Of a DNA stretch of 64,000 nucleotides, positions 11,401 through 25,359 are shown one piece after another. The position numbers were made by a program, and so were the translations under genes. The notes beneath the pieces are model-generated. The model worked only from the letters and a program-made list of their open reading frames with translations. It did not search any database and had not been told where the DNA came from. The stretch's first letter is position 1. Every line of letters starts with the position of its first letter. The stretch comes from Echinometra lucunter. Its lineage: Eukaryota > Echinodermata > Echinoidea > Camarodonta > Echinometridae. The stretch covers positions 31,973,234-32,037,233 of the forward strand of contig CM057157.1 in assembly GCA_029962745.1 (NCBI GenBank), given 5' to 3'.

Positions 11401-14400
11401 AACGAAATTACGTGGTCTGATGTGGATGACTTTACGCATCAGTTCCTGGACCAGGGCATCATCGTGGTAGTCAATGAAGACAGACCTTGAAATTGCATCT
11501 GTGGTAGTGGTGTTGAGGTAGTAGCTGATGAAATTCTTGATATTTGTCATTTGGGCTTTGATTTCTGCCTTTACCATTTCCTTGTCCAGATTAGCAATGC
11601 TCATCTTCATCTCATTCAGCTTTTCTCCTACCTTCTCTTTAAGTGCAGCCATTTTTTCCTTCAGCTCTCCGAACTTCAATTTCAACTCATTTATCTTCTC
11701 CTGGAACTTGGAAACATTGAATCTGGCCTGGATATAATTGACAAGGATTTCAACTCTAGCTTCATACTGGATAAGTTCCTTGAAGTTATCAACAGCAGCT
11801 ACAGCCTTCTTGGTAAGGTTTGCCCTGAGGTCCTTGAGATAATTCAGAGCGTTGGTCTTGATAACATCTCGATTCTCCATGACCCATATGATCTGTTGAC
11901 GACGCTCTTCATACTTGATGAGGGTTTTTATATTTTCCATGGTTTCTCTAGGATGAGTGATATTGTATCGGAGCTTAGCGTACAATTCCCTGAGTGTAGC
12001 ATTAAGCCTAGAAACTGTTTCATTCAACTTTGTCAGGTTGACATACCTACTGATGAATTCCCGCGGGTTGTTACGAGCAAAGGTGATGGTTTCATTGAGT
12101 TTCTGCATCTGTGTATAGAATGTCTGGTTCAGGGTCTTGAGTTGCATGTAGAAAGTCTGGTTAAGTTTCTTCAACTGGATGAAAAGAGTTTCATTCAGTT
12201 TTAGAGCCTGGGTGAAGAAAGTCTGGTTGAGTTGTGAGAAAGTGGCATTGAGAGTCTCATTGGCCAACATCATGGTGTAGCGCATGAAACACTTGGTGCA
12301 GTTAGTCATCCTCCTGGTATGTGTGAGGGTGCGGTTGGCAACTTCCATGATCCTGTTAATGGTGCTGTTGGCAATGCTGATGGTACGGTTGAAGGTACTG
12401 TTGATTGCACCAACAGTGATGTCCACAATCTCTGCTAATGTCTTTGGGTTCCAGCTGAAGTTGCTGTAGACCACATTACTCTCGTTCAATCTCAGTAGCC
12501 ATGTGATGTCCTTGACAGTCTTGAAGTTGTCCTTCTGTAGCAAGAAAAAAAAGGAAAGAAAGAAATTCCTTCAAGTATGTTTGATACTATTTGTTTTATG
12601 CAACATAAGCTTTTTACAACCTAATGTTATTGTACATTATAAAGTGAAGATTGTTCACTTGTAATTTGAAATAATATGGAATCTGCTTTAATACTTATCA
12701 AAATTTATTATCCTACATGCTGATTGCTATTGTATGAATACGAGAAAACATGTTGATTGCTGTGCTATGAATACAAGACAATATTTGTATTATACATTTC
12801 ATTGATTGTGACCCCGGATTTTGACTATTTCCTTTCATCAATAATTTTTGATATTGATATTCTGGATTTATATAGTGCTTAAAACATCTAGGATGTCTTA
12901 AGCATTTTACAGAAATATTATTTTCAAATTTTTAAAACCAGATGCTTCTAGCAATCAACAGATAACTGTTTTGAAACTCACCAATAGTTCATGTTCAATG
13001 TAAAAAGTCAAGATGTCCCCAAAGGTGTTGAGATTTGCACCAGCAGAAATCAGACCAATGGATGGAAGCTTGATGGAGGCTACCAGATTCTCATAATTAA
13101 GGCGCTGGTTGAAGACAACAGTTCCCTTGGGGTTGACCCAGGTGATGTTGAAGAGTTGGGACATGTCTTTCAATGTTGTTAGATCTAGTCCATTCTTGAC
13201 AGTAAGGTCATTCACAGGATCAACCCAAAGGAATACAAAGCGGTGGCCAATGTAGGAGTACTTGACACCCTTGAAACCTTTGAAGACGACTGAGTTCTGG
13301 ACAGTGCTATTGAGAAGACGGGATTCTACATTTGCATATGAATCGATCAGAGCCCTTTCAAAAGACATGATGCCAGACATATTGGTGATGTTGAATTTGG
13401 CGATTCCTGTTGCTTTAACAACCGGACTGGAGATATTTCCTACAACCACGGCAGATGTCTCTCCATAGTGAGTAATGTTGGTGAAGTCAATGAAATTCAG
13501 TTGACCACTGAAATGGGCATCATTGAATGGTGTAAGAAGGGTGAAAATCACTTTGGACTTTGCAGCATCAAAGTTGAGAAGGCTACGAGAGTTGCTCATC
13601 TGAGATTGAATCACCATGCTGCTGTTCAGCCATCTGCTCATTACATTACTGTACATGCGGCTTACTGCACCGTCAAAATTGAAAAGGGAGCGAGAATTGT
13701 TCATTTGAGACTCATACAAAGCACTGCTGTTTAGCCATTTGCTCTTGATGTTACCATACATGCGGCCTGTGACTTCTTCAAAGTTGAAAAGGCTGTGATG
13801 GTTCTTTATGGAGTAAATGGTTTCAGTCATGGCTGTCATTGGCTTGCTGGTAAGACGTACTTCTGATGTGATATTTAACAGGTCAAAGTTGGATAAGTTA
13901 CGTACATTCTTTAACTCAACAGCACCAAGAGCTCTTCCTGTGGCAAACCTTGATGTCAGTGATCCAGCAGAATGAGCCAAAAGCTTTGCAAATCTGCAGA
14001 AGCATGAAGAATCTGTGAGGGTGTACTCTGCCATAAGGGATCCATTAACAAATTTGTTGTTGAGGACAGATTCAGCAGATGCTGCAACTCGAGAGAATCT
14101 GAAGAGCGATTCAAATCCCTCTAGAGAGTAGTCAGCGATAGTGGTAGAATTGATGAGTGTGCTATTGAAGTTGGTAATAAAGCTTCCATTAAAGCGCTCA
14201 AAGTTCATTGGTCCTCTGAAGTTGATCATCTCCATGCCAGTCTTGCCTTCAATGTTTGCCAGTCTGGATGAAAAGGAAACTACAGCTGAACTGTTAACAC
14301 GCTCAAACATGAAGATACGCTGGAAGTTTGTAAAATCAATTCCTGCCTCTGTTGTCAAGTTTGCCAGGATGGACTTGATTGTAGTGTATCCACCAATTTT

Positions 14401-17400
14401 GACATCAGAGAAGTTGAAGAGTCTCTTAAAACCGTGCATCTGTGTCATTCCCCTGGATGAAGAGTTGAAAAATCGGCTTGCAACAATGAATTCAGCAGAT
14501 GATTCAACAGACTCAAAGTTGGTAATGTTTTCAAAATTGGTCATGACTGAGTCACCATTTCCAGTCATGTTGATCTTTGATGTCAGGAAATAGAAGTTGG
14601 CTTTCACAGCTGCCTTTGCAAACTTGAACAGATTCCTTGACTCAGTGACCTGAGCAGAGCTGGAAGCTTCGATTTTCTTAGTAAATGGAGTGTTGACTGA
14701 AACAGCAGAAGTCACATTGGCAAGATGAACCTTGAAAAGTCCAGTTCCAGTATTTGCAAGAAGAGTAGATTGAGTAGTAGTATTCAAGAATCTGCTGTTC
14801 ATGACTGATGAAGCAGAACCAGTTATACTGTCATACTTCATGAAACCTGCCATGTTCTGAATGTTGAAATTGGTAGCACCTTGCATCGTGACAGGCCAAG
14901 ATGAGAAGTTTCCTTGAGTAGAAATTACCATTTCTTCATATGTAAGGAGCCCAGCTTGGTTGTTGATGTGGGCATTGATGCTGGCATTTATGGATGAGAT
15001 GAAGCTTGAGAAGTTGGATGATGCTCTTCCCTCCATTCTAGAGTATGTGAGCAGACCTTCCATGTTGTCCAGCCTGAAATGTGAAAGAACATTCCATCGT
15101 GCAATCTTTGAATAGATGTCATTAGCAGCAAAGATTTCATACTTTCCAAATGCTGTGACATTCTTCCAGTTTTCCATTTCGACATCCAGTGCAGAGCCAG
15201 TCTTGATGATAGGTGTGGTCACATTGAAGTTGGTTGAAAAGACATTTGCTGCAAATGTAAATGGACCTGCAATATCACGAACTGTCCACATTACTCTTGT
15301 ATCAACTTTTGCGATGCGGGATGTGATGCCAAACATACTGTTAGTGGTGGCATTTGATGCCTTCAAGAAACCGTTTGATCCAGTGATGAAGTTGGAAGTG
15401 TTGGAAGTCATAGCCATCAAGGGACTGGTGAATTCATTTTGTCCGGAAATAGCCAATCGGTCAAAATTCAGGAGAGATCGGACACCAGAAAAGTCAGACT
15501 CCATGTTCATGGTCCAGTTGGTCCACTTGGTGAGAAGAGCAGTCTTAGACATTCCGGTAATGGAGTCAAATTTGTTAAATTTCTCAAATCCTTGAAGAGC
15601 AAGTCCACTGTTGTAGGAAGCAAAGGTTGTTGTCAGGGGAGTAATGGTGAAGATGTTGGATGTTGTCATGTTCATAAGCTCAAAGTTGAAGAAGCTTTGG
15701 AAATTTTTCATTTCAAGCAGACCACCAATAATCATATGGGTCACTGGGGTATTGACTTCATGTGAAAGGGTGCCATTGATTCTTCTAAAGTTGAACATAT
15801 CTCTCATGCTGTCAACTTCAATTCCATGGAAACCTGTGATGTTAAGCATCCTGTTATTGACATTGTATTCAATCTTGGCAATACTGCTGGTGTACTGGAA
15901 TGGAGCAATCATGTCCACTATTCTTCCTTCATAGGATGCAGAAACATTCAACTTACAAGTTGTCAGATTTCCAGTGATGACAGTTTCTGCAAGAGGATAC
16001 TGGAACCAACCTGTCATGTCTTGGACCTTGTGCATTTGATGGTAGGATGTCTTCAGAGGGAATGTGTTGAAAGTGGCAATCACTTCTGCAGATGCCAAGT
16101 CAAACTGGTTAACCTTTCTAAAGTTCTTGAGGGAAATCATCTCTGTCATGCTGGAATTGACGTAATAACTGTTTGCTGCCATGCCAAATGAATGAGCGAT
16201 GGAATCAAAGTTGACAAATGATCGCACTCCATTAAAGCTGACTTCATTCTGAATAGATGTGGACATGTTGAAAACCTTGGATGTGAAATTCATCTGTGAT
16301 GAGATGGAATCAAAGTCAAGGAGAGATCTATGATTTGTAATGTCAAGTCCTCCAGTCACTGAAGAGTTCATTGGACGGCTGGTGAAAGAGGATGAAGAAT
16401 CAACTGCCACTTTAGCAACCTGGGTAAATGAACGCACAGTCTGTACAAGCAAGGTTGTATTGGTGTTTCCCCTAGCAAAGCAAGATTGGATATTGCCTGA
16501 AACATGCCCAGATATTTCATCAAAGAAGGAGATTCTCTGGAAGTCTTTTAATGCAAATGCATTGTCCATAGTGGCATTCAGAAGAGATGTCTTTACAAAC
16601 CAGAGCTGCTTTCCTGTCACACTATCAAAGTCAAAGAGTCGACGGAATCCATTCATCAAGAGTGTGTTGTTGGCTGTAACATTCATAAGACGAGAGGAAA
16701 GAACGTAGTTTGATGAACCATCTAGACTGGTGAAAGATACATCAGAATTCTGGAGATTCATCTGGGTTTCATATGAGCTATTGATAAATCTGCTAGTAAT
16801 ATTATTAATGAGGTGTGTTTTCAATTGGCTGAAAACCATAGGGCCATTCATATCCCGGAGAGCCATCCCAGAGCTGTGATTGCCACTGACAAACTTGCTG
16901 ATGAGGTTAGCTTCCAAGCTACTACTGACCTCATCAAATTGGGAAATGCTACTGAAGCCCTTCAGCTGAGATTGACCCTGAGCATTCCAATTGACTAGGT
17001 TGCTCCTGATGTCATGAGAAGCCTTCACAAGGACCTTATTGAATTTGAAGAGTTTACGGAAGGTTTCAAAACTAGCAGAGCTGTTCAGAGAAGACTTGAT
17101 CACACGTGACTGAAGCTTGTATGTCAGAATACCAGTCATCTCACTGAAGTAGGTTGGTGCAGACATGTCATTGATGCTAAAGTTGCCAATCACATCAAAA
17201 GATCCCAATCTTGATGACATGGTTGTGTTGTGGTTAGCTACCATATTCAAAACCTCATGAGCATTGCCATTGGATGAAGAACGTGTGCTAAATTTCAGAA
17301 GAGGAGAGTCAACCTCAGTATGATGTAGGGCTGCCAAATCGAAAGGAGTATCTGGTTTACAGAAGGTCAGATTAACTGATGTTAGGGTGTTCATGTGAAG

Positions 17401-20400
17401 TCCAGTCCTTACTGCTAGGTCTCCCTTAGTCTTCAGAGTAATCTCACGATTCTCTATTACCAGGGAGTGATTCAGACCAGCTGAGATATTCAGTCGGTTC
17501 TGTTCAGCACCAACAGACAGCTTCTGGTCAAAGAGATTTTTGCTCAAAAAGATGTAATGTGAAGCTGACATGTTAGCAATAATTGGACTAGACATGGTGA
17601 CATTTTGATGTAAGGTCAGGGATGATGATGTGATGTTGAAGATGAACTTGTTCAAAACAAGATCCTTGACAGTGGTGAAGTCCCTTTGGATGGTCTTGTT
17701 CAGGATATCTCGCACAATCTTGGGTATAAGACGTGGACACATCTCAGTGACGGGACCATCAACAACCAAACTGTTTGAGACATTGGTTGAGACCAGTTGG
17801 TGGAGGTATGACCAATACATTGAAACAGCAGAAGGCCTCACAGACAGGTTACCTGTAGAAAATAGCAAGTGAACAGTTGAATGGTTACAATACCTATAAC
17901 TTACTTTTTTCTACAAATGATCATTTAAAAACCATTTTAGACAGTACCAATTGTGATTTATGGGGCTTTCACATAGGTGAAGACATCTACCACAGTCCTA
18001 GTTGAGGATTTTACATCAGTATATCAGTACAAAGCATATAAAAACCTTTTAAGGAGACTTGCTTGAGACATAGTCAAGAAGAGCAATGAATCAAAGAAAC
18101 ATTAAAAACCATACATTTATGATAGGACAGTCTAAGTTGTTATGCTTTTTCCTGGAAAATTCTGTTAAGATAAAGCTTACTTACTGATTTCAGTGAAATC
18201 AAGGAGGTCAGAGAAACTGCTGTCCTGACTATTTTCATAGAAGAATTGCAGTCCATTCTCACGGCAATAAAGGGCTGTGTAGTTTTGGAAATAGACCATT
18301 GATGGAGTCTCAATGTCCATAACCCAGTTTGCTAAAGGTTTCTTCCATCCAGCAGTGATGCTGTTGGAGACAGTAACTTGAGGTTTGCTGTAGCGTGTGT
18401 CATACAGTGTGTACGTATGATCCCATGTTGATGTGCCAGACTCAATATCGACCACAAGATGAAGGAGGTTGACATTGTTCATCTGCATGAGAAGGGGATT
18501 AAAGACAAAATCAATATTAACAACCATGCTTTATGGAAAGGTTCTATGCACAGAGACAATTCATGTGGAAACCCTCATATATATTTATGTAAAATGAGTT
18601 TAAACATCTAAAAAAATCAGAATAATTCCTTGATTTGAGTTTACAACAATTACAAACAATAAGGAAGAGCTGGGTATATTCACCTTAAGCAGAGGGATGG
18701 GTGTTGTCAGTTGTAGAGAGTAGTCCATCTGGTTGCGGATTGTGGCATTCTCAAGTCGAAGATCAAAGTCATACGTCAGGTGTGTCTGGGGGTTCCTTGG
18801 ATTGGGGATAAAAATGCTGGTCTGGATAAGATGCTCTTCAGTCAGAGATGATTGATCAAGAATCCTGAAATTGACACCACCATCAATGATGACTGGTTCA
18901 TCAATTAGTGCTGTCTCACCAAAAAGTCCTGCAAGAAATAATAAATTAATACTGTAAACTGATGAGCACAAACTCCTCTTAAGCATTCCATAGTAAAGAA
19001 CTCCTGAGTAAATATTTATTCTATCACAAATAAGCTACTTGATACATATGTCAGATATGTCTAGATTGCATTATTGCATTAAGTAGATTAAGAGGATGCT
19101 ACTGAGCAAAGAAATGTTAGGCGATGCCTGTAAACAGTGAAGTATACTTCAAAAAATCCTGGGGTCACAGCTCCTCTGCAGTCTTAATGTTTCAGGTGAA
19201 AATAGAATGCATCTTTGAAATGGAAGTAACATATTTTGGTAATAACTGCCATTTTAACACTTACTTAGCAGGACTGGAGAGTTCAGGAACATCTCAGCAT
19301 CAGGGTTATTGACAAGTACATCTGTCCTAAGTCCCATTCTACAGTTTCGATTTGTCTCCCGAGGCTCTTTGGTGACATCGTATTCAGCAAAGACATGATG
19401 AGTATTGCGTGCAACCTGTCCTACAAGACGATAGCCATTCACTTTAGTTTCATTCCTCAAGGTGACATCCAGGAGAGGGAATACCTGAAAAGCAAAATGA
19501 GATTTAACATTTAAGATCTACATGTAAATAATGATGTTCAAAGCAGTATCACATTATGGAAATGAAAGGAGAAGGTTAAAGGAGAAGGTTCAGACTGCAT
19601 ATAATGAAAGTTGTCTTGGAATCAAAGTACATGGCATAAAATGCCAGGTTTTTACAAATATTATATCATTTTTTTTCTTGTAATGTATATTGTATGTATG
19701 CTATTATTTCATCTCAGGCGTAGTTGGAAAGCAGTTTATTTTAGTGAATGTACATACCCTTTATTCCAAATAAAATTTTAATGAATAAACAAATAAAATA
19801 AAGACATGAGTAAAGAAACCATCTCTATCAAAGCACTTAAAATCTCAATTTATGACATGTACATTTCTTGTAAAACATCTACCAAGAATCATCTGTATGA
19901 TCTGTCTATGCACATTATCTTTTTTCCAATAATAGGAAGATCACTAAGGATTGGTCAGACAGAATGGGGTAGGGACATCTCTTATCTTTGGTAAAACCAT
20001 TTGATGAAGGCACTAACCTACATGTTGTAAAGACTTCAAATGATTCTTACCCATGTGGCATTAGAGATTTGTGTGTGGACTGTCAGCTCCTTTACATCAT
20101 CTGTAACAGTCTGAACAGTGTTGAGGTCAAAGGCCCAGCCAAGGGTAGCCATCTTGAGGTCACGCTGTACCACTGGTCCCCTTGTAGTTCTCTCAGCAGT
20201 GATGGTTGAGGTTTGGTATTTAGCATGGTTGATTTGATATCCAGTCCAAGGGAAGAGAAGCTGCTTGTACAAAGGAGTCTCATTATCCCTGCAAATAATG
20301 AATACATACTTTTTAAGAATACATGTATGCTGTACTTTTTGTGCATGTACCTTTATCACTACAAATCAAATACCAGTATAAGAAAATATGCTATAGGACA

Positions 20401-23400
20401 TGGGTTTTGACTACATTTCAATCACTTAAATGTAAGAGAAACTAATAAGTTCATAACATTGCATAAGAGAAACTAAAGAGTTTACAACTTTAAACACTTT
20501 TCTGAGCAATAAAAAAGAAAGGCATGCTTACCAGTAGTATGTGTCAGTGATATGTGCATTCCAATCACCACTGTTTGACTGCTTGATAAATTGTCCAACA
20601 ACAGCATAATACAAACTGTTGATGGATGCGTTGAAGACTGCAGTGAGATTCTTCTGAACCAGTGAAGTCTCATTCCTCAGAAGGAAATCAACTGATGCTG
20701 TGTTCTCAGCAGCAGAAACATTGAAGACAGCCCTGTATGACGAGGATGATTCTGTGGTTTCATTCAGGATGCCTGCAAACATGATGAAGTTCTTCACCTC
20801 TGGTACAGTGAATGTCCACTTGGCTGTCTTGCGTAGACGATCAACAGTCATCAATGAAGTAATATTGCGAGTAAGTTCCTCACCTGAATAATAAACAGGA
20901 AAGCAATTGCTTTGACCTCATGTTTTACAAAAAGAAAATGAAAAACGATCTTAATATGTTTTGTAACAGCTATCTCTACTAATTGAAACAAACTGCAAAA
21001 ATATATTATAAAAAATCTGCACATTTTTATTAAGTGAATTTTTAGTATAGAAACTGGTAAATTTCTGACAGGTCAGTAAAAACATGTATGTTACCTGGTG
21101 CATAGAAAGAAACCCGGACCGTATCAATGAGCTTGGTAAGTGGCTGAGTGCTTTGTTTGTTCTTTCTTCCAATTGAACGGAATGACATGGGAGTTGGTGC
21201 ACCACCTTCCCTGATCTGCCTGTACTGAGCATCAATGGTGTATGCCCTCAAAGCTCTGAAATGATTCAATAGAACATGACATTACATAATATTCACCTAG
21301 TATTATCAAACTTCAGTAGTAGTTAGATTCATCAATAATCAACGTGTCACTAGCAATGATGGTATTTATGGGTTGTTTATGCAAATATGCCAACTAAAAC
21401 ACTTGGAGTTTACAACTGACTTGTTAATAGACTACTGCCTTCATTAGCTTATTGTGTAAATTTCCTTTAGGATACATGTGCCCAGTGTGTCTCAGGCCAT
21501 TAAGGGCATTTTGTACTTCAAAAATCATGCTCCAAAATTTGTATAGGATACTGAACAGATAAAAAGAAACTCTATTCAGGCAATTAGCAAAACTTACTTA
21601 TCTGTGTTGACAAGGGTGACATTAAAGCTGTTTGGTCCAGTGAATGGGAAACGTGGTGCTTCAGGGACATAGCTGGCATTAGGATAAGCCCATGAAACAC
21701 ACAGATCAATGCCAAAGACTTTGCTGACATTAGTACACCTCTGACTTCTGACAGCATCCTGTAGAACTCCTGGGATGAATTCAACTTCTCCATTAGCCTT
21801 CAAGAGGTTGTAGGTTGTGGAGTAGTTGAAAAGGTTCATTGGACGATCAGTGTTGTTAAGGTTGATCTTCAAGTGCGTACCATCGATGGTGATGTTACCT
21901 GCAATCTTGGAAGAATGGTAGACAGTAGCATTGGCCATAACACCGGTGAAAACCTTGGTAGGCAAACCAATACCCATGGTAGCCAGAACCTCCACAGCAC
22001 CGCTATAAGGAGACAAGAAATAGAAGAAAAAATAAATTATATACTTATTAAAGAAGTATATTCTTTGACATTCAAACAAAACCCAGAATAGAGCAATTAA
22101 AAAATATGAGATTAATCCCACAACGAAGTAGCACATACCTTGGAGCAACATGTCCAGCAGCAACTATCTTGGGAAGATTGATGCTGAACTGACTCTTCAA
22201 GCGAAGGCTGACAACAGCGGTAGCATTCATGCTGCAGTTGAGGGGCATACCCATACCAGTTGGTAGAATGAAGCTCTTATCCATTAAGACCATAGATCGA
22301 GTTGTGTTGAGGTTGAGTCCTTGGGAAAGGAGCTGTGGAATCTGTCAGTTTCAAACAAGATCTTTATAAATACTTGATTGATCAAATTTTCATAAAGTAG
22401 GAAGTGCTGATCCTTCTCAAGTGACAAAGTGTCTATTCATTTCTTGAGCAAAACCTGACGATATCTAACTATTTAAATTCTTTCTTGTCTGTCATATTCT
22501 TTTCATGAATGCTGAACAAACACTTTGAACCAATAAAGTTAACCCAAATTGATCAATTTACTGCAGAATGATGTAATGTTTAATTATGGCACAATATTTT
22601 ATAACAAATGAACATGAAAACTGACCTGCTTAGTCTTATTCAAAAGTTCTTCATAAACTCCCATGGTGTAAGGTATAAGAGCAAGAACATCACTTGCACT
22701 AACAAAGCCAAATTCATTTCCAAGGAGACGAAGGAAGACAGTAGCATCAGTGGCAGATGGTTCCATGCCAACCAAGTAGTGCAGTTGGTTGAGCTTGTTT
22801 ATTGTGTTTTCATGAATCAAATCAACAATCTGAAAATGAAAAAAATGAATGAAAAGGTGAGAGAAAATATTGAGCTTACATTCTGAGAACAACCAATGGA
22901 AGGAACAAAAATTGACTTTGGAAAACATTACTAACTCTAATCAAAAGAATGTTCCAACATGATCCAGGTGGTACCAAACACAAATATATATTTTTCTAGG
23001 AGAATTCATGGTTTAAAAAAATATCCTGGTTTGTCTTGGCAGGGCCTCTACACATAATGGTGTGGTATCATTTCATTTAGTAAATACCTGAGGTTCTCCA
23101 ACTTGTGACTGTCTCTTTGACTTCTTGCCATATTTGTCCTTCTTGATGAAGACTTCATTATTTGGTGCAGATGTAGGAGTAACCAGGTTTCCAAGCTTGG
23201 CCTCGGCAAACTCTCGAACTTTAGACAAGATTTTCTCATCGATGGTCTCAAACATGGTCTGGAGGCTGACTGCTGGGAAGAAACCTTCAGGACCAAAAAC
23301 AGATTCTACAATGGGCTCAAAACCTTTCATTTCAATGCCAGTCTGTAAATCAAAAAGAAAAATGACACGAGTTAGTACTGAATACTGAGAAAATATGACA

Positions 23401-24920
23401 ATACTCAAGTTTTAACTCCTAATCTTATCTGATTCTAAGACTGATATGATATACATTTATCTAATCTTAATAAGGGCATCTCTTAAATTGTTTAATTAAT
23501 AGTTAGGATTCCACAGTGCTTCCATCTTGTATTCTTATTTTGTTTACCTCAAAGATATCCCAGCTTTTCCCAAGAGCATTCAGGACATAGTGGAACATGA
23601 CTTCTTGAGGCAAGTAGCTCTCAGGATTGAAGATGATGTCACTCTCAAACTGGGCAGCAACAGTATTGTTCCTCCAGGGCTCGGTCAAGTTCTTGGAAAG
23701 CTCAAAGAAGCGAGAATATTTGCGGATATCTTTAGGGTACTCTGGCAGTTCCTCACCAGCCATAGCCATTTTCAAATTGGTCTTCAGCCTGGAAAGCGGA
23801 CAGTTAAAACACTCATTTAGTAACTGATTCTGATGTCTGAAATTTGGGAATTTTAGTTTTCTAGCATGTCAAGGAATTACTTTATTGCCAGTATTGCCCC
23901 CCCCCCAAGTGTAACAATATCTTTGGGAAGTTTTATTGCTGAAATGAAAAGGCTTTAAAGCTAATGAACAGTTGTGGTAGCAAAAAGAAAATTGGCATGA
24001 AACTGATTAAATATAGTCTGACATTGTCTGCCTTGCATAAAAAGATATGTGTGTGAGATCATGTGATATTCTATTCATGATTTCTGGTGAATTTTAGTGC
24101 CAATGTCTGAAAGGAATGCTGTAGAATTGTTACACTCTGCCCGAAGCTATGATCCCTGCATGCCATCAGCTCCTCGCACAAAATTCACAGCCCTTCATTG
24201 TGTTTGTCACACAACAGAACTCTGCTTTTATACATATGAAGGCACTGTGTGATGCACATTGAAGTTTTTGACTTTCAAGTCGCAGGGACAGAAAGTTTTG
24301 ACATTTCAGTTGTAAAATACAATCGCTTCAATGAGTTTTAGGATACAAACTTTCATATCATCTGGCAATGAATTCAAATAGTGAAAGATACTTTACTACA
24401 TTTCCTCAAACTATACATTATCTTTACATTTTGACTTACTCTTGAAGAGTTGGCTCGCTTGACTCAATGACATTTTGGATGTGAGAATAGCAAAAGGCCT
24501 TCATCTGGTTTACTGGTTCAGTCCTCAGGAAGTTCCAGATTCCAGTGAGCTCAGAGACACTTGGGTTAGCCTTCATGACAATAAGGTAGGCAGCAATCCT
24601 TTGAGGTATATCAAGAGTGGTATCCATGAAGAGCTGAGAAAGGACTTGGTTACGAAGCTGATCACTCATCACAAAGCGACGCATGGACTGAATAGCAGCC
24701 TTGGAAAGATCGCTTGGGATCTGCTTGTTCTTGCTGCAGCTGATCAGGACTGGAGATACTCTCTCAGAGAAGATGAAAGTCAACTGGTCATATCGCTCAA
24801 CAGGCTCACCAACGTTTCCAATGGCCTGTAATAATATAAAAACAAAATTATACATATATGTGTGTGTGTGCATATATCTACATATGTGAGAGTATGTGTG
24901 CGTGTATGTATGTATGTATG

Positions 24921-24962
<42 letters not shown>

Positions 24963-25042
24963 GTTAAATACAAAGTCCATGTGTTGGTATACCAAAAGCA
25001 GACGAAGAAAAAATTATAATAGGGTATTATACCTATTTACCC

Positions 25043-25087
<45 letters not shown>

Positions 25088-25167
25088 GTTAAATACAAAG
25101 TCCATGTGTTGGTATACCAAAAGCAGACGAAGAAAAAATTATAATAGGGTATTATACCTATTTACCC

Positions 25168-25209
<42 letters not shown>

Positions 25210-25323
25210 GGTAATTTTGGGATAACTCTTTAAATTAGATTGCGGCTGCATAGTATTAATGCACGTTTAGTTGTGTATTATCAAAGTCCACGTGTTGGTA
25301 TACAAAAAAGCAGACAAGAAGAA

Positions 25324-25359
<36 letters not shown>

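Noticed and set aside
12991..17000. Many plus-strand open frames of 60-160 residues within exon 20 (and the same in copy B)
   Set aside because: They are antisense shadows of the repeat array and recur in both copies only because the real coding strand is conserved.
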